A stretch of 64,000 bases of DNA from DAOTXR01 sp034435375 (GTDB lineage: Bacteria; Chloroflexota; Anaerolineae; Aggregatilineales; UBA3940): positions 1 through 64,000 of the forward strand of contig DAOTXR010000048.1 of NCBI GenBank assembly GCA_034435375.1. The letters run 5' to 3'. Numbering within the stretch: position 1 is the stretch's first letter; every line of letters begins with the position of its first letter. Shown piece after piece: positions 16,569 to 25,759 of this stretch. Under the pieces are notes generated by a model, which was given only the letters and a program-made list of their open reading frames with translations, was not told where the DNA came from and did not search any database. The position numbers and the translations under genes are program-made.

Positions 16569-17342
16569 TTAGGTCGAACTTTTCGAGTCCGCCGTCACAC
16601 GCACTAGCGTGACAAAATCCTCAGCCTTCAATGACGCCCCTCCCACCAACCCTCCATCGATCTCAGGTTGCTCCATCAGTTCGCGGACATTCTTAGTATT
16701 CACGCTGCCACCATATTGGATGCATATGGCCTGGCTGACAGCGCTGCCGTACAGGCTGGTAAGTGTAGCCCTCACCACCGAGCCAATGATGTGGTTGGCA
16801 TCCTGAGCGGTGGCGGCCAACCCGGTACCGATAGCCCAGATCGGCTCGTAGGCAACGACGATGCCGCGTGCCTGTTCAGCGCTAATGCCGTCAAAGGCCG
16901 CCCGCACTTGCCTGCTGACGAATGTCTCGGTCTCCCCGCTACGGTTCTGCTCCAAGCTCTCGCCCACACACACGATGGGTGTGAGTCCGTGCGCCAGGGC
17001 AGCCTTGATCTTCTTATTGACGGTCTCGTCGGTCTCGCCGAAATACTGGCGACGCTCCGAATGGCCGATGATGACAAAGTCGCACAGACCCTTGAGCATC
17101 ACAGGTGACACCTCACCAGTGAAGGCTCCTTGATCCTCCCAGTGCATGTCCTGTGCGCCGACACGGATGCCGGTACCCTTCAATGCCTCGGCCACTGGCG
17201 CCAATGCGACAAACGATGGACAGACTGCTGTTACAACGCCCGACACGGAGGCCAACGAGTCCTTCACCGCATCCACGAGTTCCAGCGCCTCAGGGATGGT
17301 CTTATACATCTTCCAGTTGCCCGCCAAGATGGGGATTCGCAT
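16569..17342 (-). CDS. tpiA: Triosephosphate isomerase
   Basis: A 257-residue TIM barrel that interconverts dihydroxyacetone phosphate and glyceraldehyde 3-phosphate. The catalytic residues are visible: Lys in GNWKM (near residue 11), His in IIGHSERR, Glu in VVAYEPIWAIGTG, and the phosphate loop GGSVN. The frame runs further upstream to 17420, but ATG 17342 (MRIPILAGNWKM) is the standard start and has AAGGAGA 8 bases before it. It follows pgk by 134 bases containing a terminator-like hairpin, so part of its expression may come from its own promoter. Confidence 0.97.
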   Translation of the reverse strand: MRIPILAGNWKMYKTIPEALELVDAVKDSLASVSGVVTAVCPSFVALAPVAEALKGTGIRVGAQDMHWEDQGAFTGEVSPVMLKGLCDFVIIGHSERRQYFGETDETVNKKIKAALAHGLTPIVCVGESLEQNRSGETETFVSRQVRAAFDGISAEQARGIVVAYEPIWAIGTGLAATAQDANHIIGSVVRATLTSLYGSAVSQAICIQYGGSVNTKNVRELMEQPEIDGGLVGGASLKAEDFVTLVRVTADSKSST

Positions 17343-17427
17343 GGGATAAGTCTCCTTGTCATGTGACTTTGTGGTGCGGCATATTCTGGATACCCACGTA
17401 CTTGCACGATTGTACCACACTAACGAA

Positions 17428-17456
17428 ACGGCGCAGGTGAATGTGGCCTGCGCCGT
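17428..17456 (-). terminator. Terminator after pgk
   Basis: ACGGCGCAGG (17428-17437) and CCTGCGCCGT (17447-17456) form a perfect 10-bp stem. On the minus strand it follows the pgk stop by about 20 bases and is trailed by TTTCGTT. It could attenuate transcription into tpiA. Confidence 0.75.
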
Positions 17457-17476
17457 CGTAATGCTTGTACAGCTAT

Positions 17477-18664
17477 CTATTTGTCATTCAGTGCAGCCAG
17501 ACCCGGCAGCACTTTGCCCTCCAACATCTCCAAGCTGGCGCCCCCGCCGGTGCTGACGTGCGTGACCTTGTCGGCCAGGCCGGCCTGGTTGATAGCCGAG
17601 ACCGAGTCGCCGCCGCCGATGATGGTGACCGCACCCTGGGCGGTGCGGGCTGCCACAGCGCGGGCGATAGCGAAGGTACCCTGGGCAAACGGTTCCATCT
17701 CAAACACACCCATAGGACCATTCCACACGACAGTCATTGTGTCGGCGAGTTGGCCTTCGAACAGCTCGATAGTCTTCGGACCAATGTCCAGGATGCGCCA
17801 ACCTGTAGGGACGCCATCTGTCACGGCGATGACCTTTGTCTTGGCGTCAGCATCAAAGGCATCGGCGATGACAGCATCCACCGGTAACACCAGTTTGTCG
17901 CCAGCCTTGGCGAGCAGGCCCCTGGCCGTGTCCAACGCCTCGGCTTCGACGAGTGAGTCGCCCATGGCAATGCCTCTGGCGGCCAGAAAGGTATTGGCCA
18001 TGCCTCCGCCAATCACGATCTTGTCTGCCTTGCCCAGTAGATTCTCGATCACACCGATCTTGTCGGAGATCTTGGCGCCGCCTAGGATGGCCATAAACGG
18101 CCTGCGCGGGTTCTCCAGCGCAGTGCCCAGGAACTCGATCTCCTTCTCCATGAGAAGACCGGCCACGGCAGGCAGGAAGCGGGCCACGCCCTCGGTGCTG
18201 GAGTGGGCGCGGTGCGCTGAGCCAAATGCATCATTGACATACACATCGCCCAACCTGGCCATCTGACTGGCAAGTTCCAGATCGTTTTTGGTCTCGCTGG
18301 GGTGGAAGCGTGTGTTCTCAAGCAGCAACACACCGCCTTCGGGCAGCCCTGCTACTGCTTTCTCGGCTATCTCTCCAACGCAGTCGTCGGCAAAGACGAC
18401 CTCAGTTCCTAACAGTCTGGACAGCACCGGCGCCACTGGCCGGATCGAATACTTAGGATCGGGGCCCTCTTTGGGACGGCCAAAATGGGACATGAGGATC
18501 ACGGCACGCGGCTTCTGGTCCAGGATAGCCTTAATGGTAGGAACGGCGGCTACGATGCGGGTGTCATCGATAACTTTGCCGTCCTCGACAGGCACATTAA
18601 AGTCCACACGGACCAACACCCGCTTGCCCTTCAGGTCAATGTCACGGATCGTCTTTTTACTCAT
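17477..18664 (-). CDS. pgk: Phosphoglycerate kinase
   Basis: A 395-residue cytosolic enzyme that transfers phosphate between 1,3-bisphosphoglycerate and ADP. The N-terminal substrate domain begins LKGKRVLVRVDFNVP. The hinge and nucleotide regions (GGAKISDKIGVIENLL, WNGPMGVFE, GGGDSV, STGGGASLEMLEG) are complete. It lies 47 bases downstream of gap and upstream of tpiA, a common lower-glycolysis order. AGAGGATAC precedes the ATG. Confidence 0.97.
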   Translation of the reverse strand: MSKKTIRDIDLKGKRVLVRVDFNVPVEDGKVIDDTRIVAAVPTIKAILDQKPRAVILMSHFGRPKEGPDPKYSIRPVAPVLSRLLGTEVVFADDCVGEIAEKAVAGLPEGGVLLLENTRFHPSETKNDLELASQMARLGDVYVNDAFGSAHRAHSSTEGVARFLPAVAGLLMEKEIEFLGTALENPRRPFMAILGGAKISDKIGVIENLLGKADKIVIGGGMANTFLAARGIAMGDSLVEAEALDTARGLLAKAGDKLVLPVDAVIADAFDADAKTKVIAVTDGVPTGWRILDIGPKTIELFEGQLADTMTVVWNGPMGVFEMEPFAQGTFAIARAVAARTAQGAVTIIGGGDSVSAINQAGLADKVTHVSTGGGASLEMLEGKVLPGLAALNDK

Positions 18665-18711
18665 GAGTATCCTCTGCGACCTCTACCCAGGGAGTATGCT
18701 TGGCGCCCCTG

Positions 18712-19722
18712 CTAGAGCTTCTCTCCGACCAAACGCATCAGGTCCACAGTGCGCAGCGAGTATCCCCATTCGTTGTCGTACCAGGCGACGACCTTAGCCA
18801 TGTTGCCGCCCATCACAAACGTGAACTGGGCGTCGACAATGCTGGAGTGAGTATCGCCCTTGAAATCGACACTGACCAGAGGTTCCTCGCAAAATTCCAA
18901 GATGCCGGCCATTGGGCCTTGAGCTGCAGCGCGGAACGCGTCGTGCAGTTCCTCGGTCGTAGCCGATCGTTCCAGCTCGGCTACAAAGTCCACCACGGAT
19001 ACGGTCGGTGTAGGAACGCGCATGGCGAACCCGTCGAACTTCCCCTTCAATTCAGGGATGACCAGCGCCACAGCTTTGGCTGCCCCGGTCGTGGTCGGAA
19101 TGATGCTGAGAGCGGCCGCGCGGGCGCGTCGCAGGTCTTTGTGTGGAAAGTCGAGAATATTCTGGTCATTGGTATAGGCGTGAACGGTGGTCATCAATGC
19201 CTTCACAATGCCAAACCGCTCCTGCACAACCTTGGCTGCTGGGGCCAGGCAGTTGGTGGTGCAACTGGCGTTGGAAAGGATATGATGATTGGCCGGGTCG
19301 TACCTTTGATCGTTGACACCCATCACGATGGTGATATCTTCACCCTTGGCAGGGGCGCTGATGATGACCTTCTTGGCTCCGCCGGCCAGATGCTTGGCCG
19401 CGCCATCGCGATCGGTGAACTTGCCAGTTGACTCAAGCACAATATCCACGCCCAGGTCGCCCCAGGGCAGAGCGGCGGGGTCCTTCTCGGAGAAGGCCCT
19501 GATGAAGTCGCCATTGATGACAAACCCATCTTGTCGGACTTCCACTGTTCCGCTGAACCTGCCGTAAGTTGAATCGTAGCGGAACAGATGAGCCATCGTG
19601 GGCAGGTTGCCCAGATCGTTGAAGGCCACCACGTCGAACACGTCTGGGTACTGTTCCTTCAGAATCCGCAGAACCTGGCGGCCGATACGTCCAAGGCCAT
19701 TGATGCCAACTCTGATAGCCAT
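18712..19722 (-). CDS. gap: Glyceraldehyde-3-phosphate dehydrogenase
   Basis: A 336-residue tetrameric enzyme with the Rossmann motif GINGLGRIGRQ at the N-terminus, catalytic Cys in NASCTTNCLAP, and the conserved WYDNEWGYS near the C-terminus. The acidic residue in VAFNDLGN after beta-2 favours NAD over NADP (inference). It leads the gap-pgk-tpiA cluster. AAGGAGA lies 9 bases before ATG. Confidence 0.97.
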   Translation of the reverse strand: MAIRVGINGLGRIGRQVLRILKEQYPDVFDVVAFNDLGNLPTMAHLFRYDSTYGRFSGTVEVRQDGFVINGDFIRAFSEKDPAALPWGDLGVDIVLESTGKFTDRDGAAKHLAGGAKKVIISAPAKGEDITIVMGVNDQRYDPANHHILSNASCTTNCLAPAAKVVQERFGIVKALMTTVHAYTNDQNILDFPHKDLRRARAAALSIIPTTTGAAKAVALVIPELKGKFDGFAMRVPTPTVSVVDFVAELERSATTEELHDAFRAAAQGPMAGILEFCEEPLVSVDFKGDTHSSIVDAQFTFVMGGNMAKVVAWYDNEWGYSLRTVDLMRLVGEKL

Positions 19723-19797
19723 AGTGACTTCTCCTTAAGAAATTTAGATGCAGGTTTTCTGACGAATTGTCGATAGACGGCATATCCAGAGCCTGTC

Positions 19798-21105
19798 CTA
19801 TGTAGGCATAGGTCTCGATTCTGCCAGCAGGCTGATCACTGCATGGGCCAGCCGTTCAGAGTCATGCCGCCATGGATGCCGCTCATCAACTAGCGATGTG
19901 GCCCGGATCGTGTAGTTCAGCCCAGCGCTTCCGTTCTTGTGTTCCAGTCGGACATAAGAGAAGTTGGAGTCAGCAGCCAGGGCAGGGAAAGCATCATTGA
20001 CAAGCACCACATCGAACAGTCTCTCACCTACGTGTCGCTCGATAGCCTGAACATGGTCTGCGACTGTAAAGCCCTCTGTCTCACCGCGCTGAGTAGCAAC
20101 GTTACACACATAAACTTTGAGAGCCTGGCTGCTGCGGATAGCTTGGGTGATGCCATGCACCAGCAGATTGGGCAGAATGCTGGTAAACAGGCTTCCAGGC
20201 CCTAGCACGAGCAGATCGGCAGACAAAATAGCTTTCACGGCATCAGGATAGGCCGGAACGTCGTCTGGCTGAAGGAAGACCCGCTCGATAGATCCAACTG
20301 TGTCAGGGATAACCGACTCGCCTGCTACGCGCCGGGCATTGTTCGTTTCAGACTCGCGCAGGTCGGCAACCAGAGTCACGTCAGCCAATGTTGAGGGCAT
20401 CACTTGGCCACGCACAGCCAGCACACGGCTGCTCTCGATCAGCGCCTGCTCAAAGCTGCCGGTCACGCCCACCAGCGCCGTGATAAACAGGTTGCCAAAG
20501 CTGTGACCCTCCAATCCCCCCTCGCCAAAGCGGTACTGGAAAAGCTGGGTCATGAGACCCTCGTCACGGGCCATTGCTGCGATATTGTTGCGAAAGTCGC
20601 CTGGCGGGGGAACGCCCAAGTCTCGCCGTAGCTTGCCAGAGCTTCCGCCATCGTCAGCCATCGTCACGATAGCAGTCAGGTTGGCAGTGTAGGCTTTGAG
20701 GCCACGCAGCAGGATCGGTAGCCCAGTGCCTCCTCCAATGGCCACAATCTTTGGCCCTCGTTGAAGCTGCCGATGCTCCATCAGCGTGTCGATCAGCTGG
20801 CCTCCCTCGACCTCAAGCGGTGCCAGAATGGTCTGGGTGATGCGGGTCATAGCCAGGATGACCAGCACTGCGCCAAGTACGACAAACAACCCGGCGCGTG
20901 CCCACAGCGAGGCACCTCCAAGTGTGAGGGCGAATTCAAAAGGCGGGATCGGATAGGCTCTAAAGAAGGCCAGCAGCAGGAGGGCGAAGGCCAATCCCAG
21001 GAAGGTCACGCCGAGAAACAGAACCCCCAGCCAACGCTTGATGCCGATTCCAGGCGTCAGCCACTTGCGCAGGGTATGAAAGGAGGGGATGTGACGCGCC
21101 AACAT
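19798..21105 (-). CDS. yvcK: YvcK/CofD-family protein with N-terminal membrane domain
   Basis: The protein has 435 residues. About 95 N-terminal residues form two or three TM helices. The YvcK/CofD-like domain follows, starting at KIVAIGGGTGLPILLRGLK and continuing with VTMADDGGSSGKLRRDLG, PPGDFRNNIAAM and EGHSFGNLF. YvcK proteins bind UDP-sugars and regulate growth on gluconeogenic carbon and cell envelope synthesis in Firmicutes. Soluble YvcK has about 320 residues, so the anchor is additional. It lies 75 bases upstream of gap, in keeping with a carbon-flux role (inference). Confidence 0.88.
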   Translation of the reverse strand: MLARHIPSFHTLRKWLTPGIGIKRWLGVLFLGVTFLGLAFALLLLAFFRAYPIPPFEFALTLGGASLWARAGLFVVLGAVLVILAMTRITQTILAPLEVEGGQLIDTLMEHRQLQRGPKIVAIGGGTGLPILLRGLKAYTANLTAIVTMADDGGSSGKLRRDLGVPPPGDFRNNIAAMARDEGLMTQLFQYRFGEGGLEGHSFGNLFITALVGVTGSFEQALIESSRVLAVRGQVMPSTLADVTLVADLRESETNNARRVAGESVIPDTVGSIERVFLQPDDVPAYPDAVKAILSADLLVLGPGSLFTSILPNLLVHGITQAIRSSQALKVYVCNVATQRGETEGFTVADHVQAIERHVGERLFDVVLVNDAFPALAADSNFSYVRLEHKNGSAGLNYTIRATSLVDERHPWRHDSERLAHAVISLLAESRPMPT

Positions 21106-21285
21106 TGTTTATCCAGTCGCGGTCATGACGCAGGAAACGAGCCGCCCTATACAGGAACGGCTTGACATGCGCCACGAACCGGTATCGGCTTGCCACTAGG
21201 TCATGATACCCGGTATCAGATGAACTGTCAAAAATACCCAGAAGATGCAAGATCATGGGGGAGAGATGGCTGAAAGTGTGAGGCT

Positions 21286-21888
21286 TCAGTGCGTGAGATA
21301 TTGCTCAACCCAGCCCAGCGACAGCGCCCCAGCATAAGCAATGAACAGCCCCTGAATGGTCTTGCCAATCCATGCGGCGATCAAGAACTGCCACCACCTG
21401 ATACGCAGCGATCCGGCGACCAGTCCAGCCATGTCAAAAGCTGGGTTGGGGAAAGCAGCCAGCAACGTAATGACGATCAGGCCATAACGCTCCATCCATG
21501 CCTTGATGCGATGATAGAGGCTAAAGTTGTCGATCACAGCGCTGCCGCCGTAGCCAGCCAGGTATCCTGAAAGTTCGCCTAGAGCTGCCCCTGGCCCGGC
21601 GACCAACCCTACCACCAGGGGATGAAGTGTACCACCCAACGCAAAAACGAAAATCAAGCCGGGGACGGGCAGCAACACCGTTGCGTTGCCAATCAGCATC
21701 GCCAAGAAGGCTCCCAGATAACCCAAGCTCTCAAGCTGGCGGAGCTGGTCGCGGAAGAGGAAGATGGCGAGCGTTACCCCGATTGCAAATAGAAGCGCCA
21801 GGGCGTGTTTCAAGCCGAACGATTGACCCTGAGACTGCTCACGGGGCGAAGAAATGCGCTCTTCGGTGTCGCTGTCTGACTGGCTCAT
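21286..21888 (-). CDS. VTT (DedA/SNARE-associated) family membrane protein
   Basis: A 200-residue protein with a polar ~25-residue N-terminus and about five hydrophobic segments. VTT hallmarks are visible: ATVLLPVPG near the first re-entrant segment, PGAALGELSGYLAGYGG, and the FPNPAFDMAGLVAGSLRI segment with conserved Pro-Asn-Pro. Family members are lipid scramblases or flippases, such as undecaprenyl-phosphate recycling DedA proteins. The specific lipid is unknown. Its ATG overlaps the udk stop in an ATGA arrangement, so the two are translationally coupled. Confidence 0.82.
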   Translation of the reverse strand: MSQSDSDTEERISSPREQSQGQSFGLKHALALLFAIGVTLAIFLFRDQLRQLESLGYLGAFLAMLIGNATVLLPVPGLIFVFALGGTLHPLVVGLVAGPGAALGELSGYLAGYGGSAVIDNFSLYHRIKAWMERYGLIVITLLAAFPNPAFDMAGLVAGSLRIRWWQFLIAAWIGKTIQGLFIAYAGALSLGWVEQYLTH

Positions 21889-22520
21889 AGCTGACCTCGC
21901 AAAGTCTGGATACGGGCCACGATCATCTCAATGGCAACCTCGTTCAGCCCGCCCTCAGGGATGATGACGTGAGCATAGCGTTTGCTCGGCTCGACAAACT
22001 CCAGATGCATGGGGCGCACTGTTTGCATCCATTGGTTGATCACTGAGTCGATGGTCCGTCCACGCTCGTGGATATCACGTTGCAAGCGGCGGATGAAGCG
22101 CACGTCGTCGTCGGTCTCGACGAAGATACGCACGTCGAACAGGTCGCGCAGGCGTGCTTCGGCAAAGATTAAGATGCCTTCCACCAAAATGACGTGCTGC
22201 GGCCTGATGATTCGCACCTCTGAAGTGCGAGAATGGGTCGAGAAATCATAGACCGGCATCTCGATGGGCTGGCCGTTCTGCAGGGCGTGGATGTGCCTAA
22301 CGAAAAGGTCAGTGTCCAGCGAGTCAGGGTGGTCAAAGTTAATCAGCGCTCGCTGTTCACGGGGAAGCTCACTCAAGTCACGGTAATAAGAATCATGGGG
22401 AATATAGGTAATGTTTTCCGCGCCAATGCGTTCCAGGATCACCCGTGCGACAGTGCTTTTCCCTGCTCCGCTGCCCCCAGCAACGCCGATGGTGATCGGG
22501 CGGGACCTGTCTTCTGGCAT
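21885..22520 (-). CDS. udk: Uridine kinase
   Basis: A 211-residue cytosolic kinase that phosphorylates uridine and cytidine to the monophosphates. The P-loop is GVAGGSGAGKST near the N-terminus. The conserved HDSYYRDLSELP and NFDHPDSLDTDL segments, and the lid Arg region (FIRRLQRDIHERGRT), are present. The frame extends upstream to 22610 into the tRNA gene, so that extension is rejected. ATG 22520 has GGGAGAGGG at good spacing. It is coupled to the VTT gene by a 4-base overlap. Confidence 0.95.
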   Translation of the reverse strand: MPEDRSRPITIGVAGGSGAGKSTVARVILERIGAENITYIPHDSYYRDLSELPREQRALINFDHPDSLDTDLFVRHIHALQNGQPIEMPVYDFSTHSRTSEVRIIRPQHVILVEGILIFAEARLRDLFDVRIFVETDDDVRFIRRLQRDIHERGRTIDSVINQWMQTVRPMHLEFVEPSKRYAHVIIPEGGLNEVAIEMIVARIQTLRGQL

Positions 22521-22583
22521 GGATGTTCCCTCTCCCTGTGGGCGGCTACAAAAAAACGCCCCAGAGCGGAGGCCAGGGCGTAA

Positions 22584-22656
22584 AGCCACCCGTGGGAATT
22601 GAACCCACAACCTGGCGCTTACGAAGCGTCTGCTCTGCCGATTGAGCTAGGGTGGC
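22584..22656 (-). tRNA. tRNA-Thr (anticodon CGU)
   Basis: Read on the minus strand, 73 bases fold as a cloverleaf. The acceptor arms are GCCACCC/GGGTGGC, the D stem GCTC/GAGC, the anticodon loop TTCGTAA and the T arm GTGGG-TTCAATT-CCCAC. Anticodon CGU reads ACG (Thr), and the discriminator is U. CCA is not encoded. The anticodon stem (GACGC/GCGCC) has one A-C mismatch, at positions 28-42. Confidence 0.93.
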
Positions 22657-22667
22657 GCTGGGTTGGA

Positions 22668-22696
22668 ATTATACCAACCGTGGAAGGGGGCAGCAA
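22668..22696 (-). promoter_or_regulatory. Promoter of tRNA-Thr
   Basis: On the minus strand TTGCTG (22691-22696) is followed after 17 bases by TATAAT (22668-22673). The predicted start is about 5 bases before the tRNA. The -10 lies inside the inverted repeat GGTTGG/CCAACC (22661-22666, 22674-22679). Confidence 0.75.
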
Positions 22697-22827
22697 CATA
22701 AGAGTTGCTTCTGCTGTCTACATCCACTTTGGCGCTGTGCCTGCTGTCGCTGTTGTGCTCGGTTTGACCTGTTTGTGCCTGCATGCTACGATTGGCCTGC
22801 CTATCCCCATTCTCTGGAGATGTAGAC

Positions 22828-24372
22828 GTGCTGGCCAAAGTCAACAGTTGCGCGTTGATCGGGCTGGACGCCATACTGGTCGAAGTCGAGGTAGATGCCG
22901 CCCATGGTATGCCCGGCATCACACTGGTTGGGCTGCCGGACACTGCTGTGAAGGAGTCAAAAGATCGTGTGTGGGCGGCCATCCGCAACAGCGGCCTGAC
23001 CTTTCCTAGCAGTAAGCGGCTGACGATCAACCTGGCCCCTGCCGATCTGCGCAAAGAAGGCCCCGCCTACGATCTGAGCATTGCATTGGGGCTGCTGGTA
23101 GCGAGTGGCCAGATTCCTGCCGACACGTTGGATAGTTCGCTGGTGATGGGCGAGCTGTCACTGGATGGTAGTGTGAGGCATGTACGGGGCATCCTCTCAG
23201 CCACGTATCTGGCACGCGAGCAGGGCTTCGAGCGTGTTTTCGTTCCAGCAGCAGATGCTGCCGAGGCATCGCTGATCCCCGATGTGGAAGTCATCCCCGT
23301 TGATCACCTCATCTCGTTGGTTGAGCATCTGTTGGGGCTGGACACGATTCCGCCCTTCGACCGGGACAAACTGCATATCCCAGACACACCGCCCGGCTAT
23401 CTGACCGACTTTGCAGATGTGAAAGGGCAGGAACACGTCAAACGTGCGCTGGAGGTCGCAGCGGCGGGGGGGCACAATGTAATGATGATCGGCCCACCCG
23501 GGGTGGGTAAGACATTGCTGGCGCGGGCTGTGCCAGGCATCCTGCCGCGCATGACGCTCGAAGAGTCGCTTGAGGTTACGCGCATCTATTCTGTAGCCGA
23601 CATGCTGCCCGAAGGTATTCCACTTGTGCGCCACCGACCATTCCGTGCGCCACATCATACCATCAGTCACGCTGGGCTGGTGGGCGGCGGATCGTGGCCC
23701 CACCCCGGTGAGATCAGCCTAGCGCACCGGGGCGTGCTGTTCCTAGATGAGCTTCCCGAATTTGGGCACAGTTTGGAAACACTTCGCCAACCGTTGGAGG
23801 ATCGGCACGTAACGGTCAGCCGCGCTTCCGGCTCTATGACGTTCCCGGCCAATTTCATGCTGATTGCAGCCTCAAACCCCTGTCCATGCGGTTACTATGG
23901 CGACCCAGTCAGGCCATGCACGTGCAGTCACGCTATGATCACCCGTTATCACCAGCGTGTCTCTGGCCCGCTTCTGGATCGTATCGACATCCACATTGAG
24001 GTGCCGCGGGTGGACTACGACAAACTGACCGATGCTCGTCGCGGCGAGTCATCGGAGACAATCCGGGAGCGAGTGCAGGCTGCCCGTGATCGGCAGGCAA
24101 CCCGGTTTGGGCAGTCAGAGGAAGGCGGGAAAAAGCTGCTGTGCAACGCCGACATGGGCGCCCGAGAGATTACGCACTTTGCACGGTTGGACTCTGACAG
24201 CGAGGCCCTGATCCGCATGGCAGTCCAGCAAATGCACCTGAGTGCGCGGACTTACCACCGGGTGCTGAAGCTGAGCCGCACCATAGCAGACCTGGAAGAC
24301 AGTGAGATGATCCGCTCTCACCACTTGGCAGAGGCTCTACAGTATCGGGCGCGGCAGCCACAAATCTCTTGA
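22828..24372 (+). CDS. comM: YifB/ComM-family magnesium-chelatase-like AAA ATPase
   Basis: A 514-residue hexameric AAA+ protein. The N-terminal ChlI-like domain begins VLAKVNSCALIGLDA. The ATPase core has Walker A GPPGVGKT (about residue 222) and Walker B LFLDELPEF, followed by a C-terminal helical domain (ISGPLLDRIDIH-like SGPLLDRIDIH). ComM homologues are branch-migration helicases acting in transformation and recombination. The longest frame begins at ATG 22783, but the family-typical start is GTG 22828, with GGAGATG just upstream. Transcribed divergently from tRNA-Thr/udk. Confidence 0.93.
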   Translation: MLAKVNSCALIGLDAILVEVEVDAAHGMPGITLVGLPDTAVKESKDRVWAAIRNSGLTFPSSKRLTINLAPADLRKEGPAYDLSIALGLLVASGQIPADTLDSSLVMGELSLDGSVRHVRGILSATYLAREQGFERVFVPAADAAEASLIPDVEVIPVDHLISLVEHLLGLDTIPPFDRDKLHIPDTPPGYLTDFADVKGQEHVKRALEVAAAGGHNVMMIGPPGVGKTLLARAVPGILPRMTLEESLEVTRIYSVADMLPEGIPLVRHRPFRAPHHTISHAGLVGGGSWPHPGEISLAHRGVLFLDELPEFGHSLETLRQPLEDRHVTVSRASGSMTFPANFMLIAASNPCPCGYYGDPVRPCTCSHAMITRYHQRVSGPLLDRIDIHIEVPRVDYDKLTDARRGESSETIRERVQAARDRQATRFGQSEEGGKKLLCNADMGAREITHFARLDSDSEALIRMAVQQMHLSARTYHRVLKLSRTIADLEDSEMIRSHHLAEALQYRARQPQIS

Positions 24373-24419
24373 ACAGGAGCGGCAGCGCCGCCTTCTCAGC
24401 ACGTTTCCTCCGCAATAGA

Positions 24420-25757
24420 TTACTGAGACGTGCGGGGTAGGCTGACGCCTGTGTACATGGTCGGGAGCCAATTCAGTTCGCGGGCCTTGGCTTCCAATTC
24501 ATCGCGGAATCGGGGGTGGGCAATGTTGATCAACGCCCGCACCCGTTCACGGATCGTTTTGCCGTGGAGATAAGCCACCCCGAACTCAGTTACGACGTAA
24601 TGTACGTCGTTACGTGTAGTCACGACGCCTGATCCTGGTTTGAGCTGCCACACGATCCGGCTGATAGTGTCATTTTTGGCGGTTGCAGGCAGGGCGATGA
24701 TCGGCTTACCACCCTTGGAGCGAGCTGCACCGCGCACAAAGTCCACCTGCCCACCGACACCACTATAGAACCTCGGCCCAATGCTGTCGGCGCATACCTG
24801 TCCTGTTAGGTCAATTTCCAGGGCCGAATTGATCGAAATCATCTTGTCATTCTGAGCAATCCGAAATGGGTCATTCACGTACTCGGTGGGATGTAGTTCA
24901 ACAATGGGGTTATCGTGCACAAAGTCATACAGGCGCTGTGTGCCAAGCATGAACCCGGCAATGATTTTGCCCGGGTGCAATGTCTTGGCCTCGTTGTTGA
25001 TGATGCCGCGATCCACCAAATCGATGATGCCATCCGAGAATAGCTCGGTGTGAATGCCCAAATTCTTTTTATCGCCGAGGTATTGGAGCACGGCATCGGG
25101 GATGCCCCCAATGCCCGTCTGGAGTGTGCTGCCATCCTCGATCATGTCGGCAATGTGCCTTCCGATCTCCTGCTGTATGGGCGATGGTTCGCCCATCCTG
25201 AACTCTGGCAGGCGGTAGTCTACCTCGACAATGTAGTCAATCTTGCTGACGTGGATAAAACTGTCCCCCAGGGTGCGTGGCATGCGCGGGTTGATCTCTG
25301 CGATCACGATTTTGGCGACCTCCGCCGCGGTCTTGGTGACCCCCACCTCAACGCCGTAGGAGCAGAAGCCGTGCTCATCGGGCGGTGAGACGTGGATCAG
25401 GGCGACATCGAGAGGCAACTCGGTGCTGTACAAGCGAGGAATCTCGGAGAGAAAGATGGGCGTAAAATCCGCACGTCCATCTTGTACAGCCTCACGCACA
25501 TCCGCACTGATGAACATGGTATTCACCCGGATGTGTCCTGTCATCTCGGGATTGACGTAGTCTGCCGCGCCAACGGTGAGGACTTGGGCGATCTCCACGT
25601 CGTGTAGATTCCGGGCGTGTTCGACCAGGGCCTTGAGTACAACCTGGGGCACTGAACAGTTGCCGGTCAGGAAAACACGCTGGCCAGATTGAATAACCTG
25701 TACTGCCTGCTCCGCCGTACAGCGTCGGTTGCGATAAATCTCCGCCCAGTGTGCCAT
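24420..25757 (-). CDS. Acetyl-CoA hydrolase/transferase family CoA-transferase
   Basis: A 445-residue enzyme of the family that includes 4-hydroxybutyrate CoA-transferase, succinyl-CoA:acetate CoA-transferase and acetyl-CoA hydrolase. Visible motifs: GGIPDAVLQYL, the active-site Glu in GIHTELFSDG, and the C-terminal TEFGVAYLHGKTIRER. Length and the VTTRNDVHYVVTEFG segment fit the 4-hydroxybutyrate/butyrate-type group best, but acetate or propionate activity is equally possible. It begins 2 bases after the alanine-dehydrogenase-like gene, so the two are one operon. Confidence 0.87.
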   Translation of the reverse strand: MAHWAEIYRNRRCTAEQAVQVIQSGQRVFLTGNCSVPQVVLKALVEHARNLHDVEIAQVLTVGAADYVNPEMTGHIRVNTMFISADVREAVQDGRADFTPIFLSEIPRLYSTELPLDVALIHVSPPDEHGFCSYGVEVGVTKTAAEVAKIVIAEINPRMPRTLGDSFIHVSKIDYIVEVDYRLPEFRMGEPSPIQQEIGRHIADMIEDGSTLQTGIGGIPDAVLQYLGDKKNLGIHTELFSDGIIDLVDRGIINNEAKTLHPGKIIAGFMLGTQRLYDFVHDNPIVELHPTEYVNDPFRIAQNDKMISINSALEIDLTGQVCADSIGPRFYSGVGGQVDFVRGAARSKGGKPIIALPATAKNDTISRIVWQLKPGSGVVTTRNDVHYVVTEFGVAYLHGKTIRERVRALINIAHPRFRDELEAKARELNWLPTMYTGVSLPRTSQ

Positions 25758-25759
25758 CC

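Noticed and set aside
22521..22610. N-terminal extension of uridine kinase
   Set aside because: The extension runs into the tRNA-Thr gene, and ATG 22520 has a good ribosome site and the standard family start.
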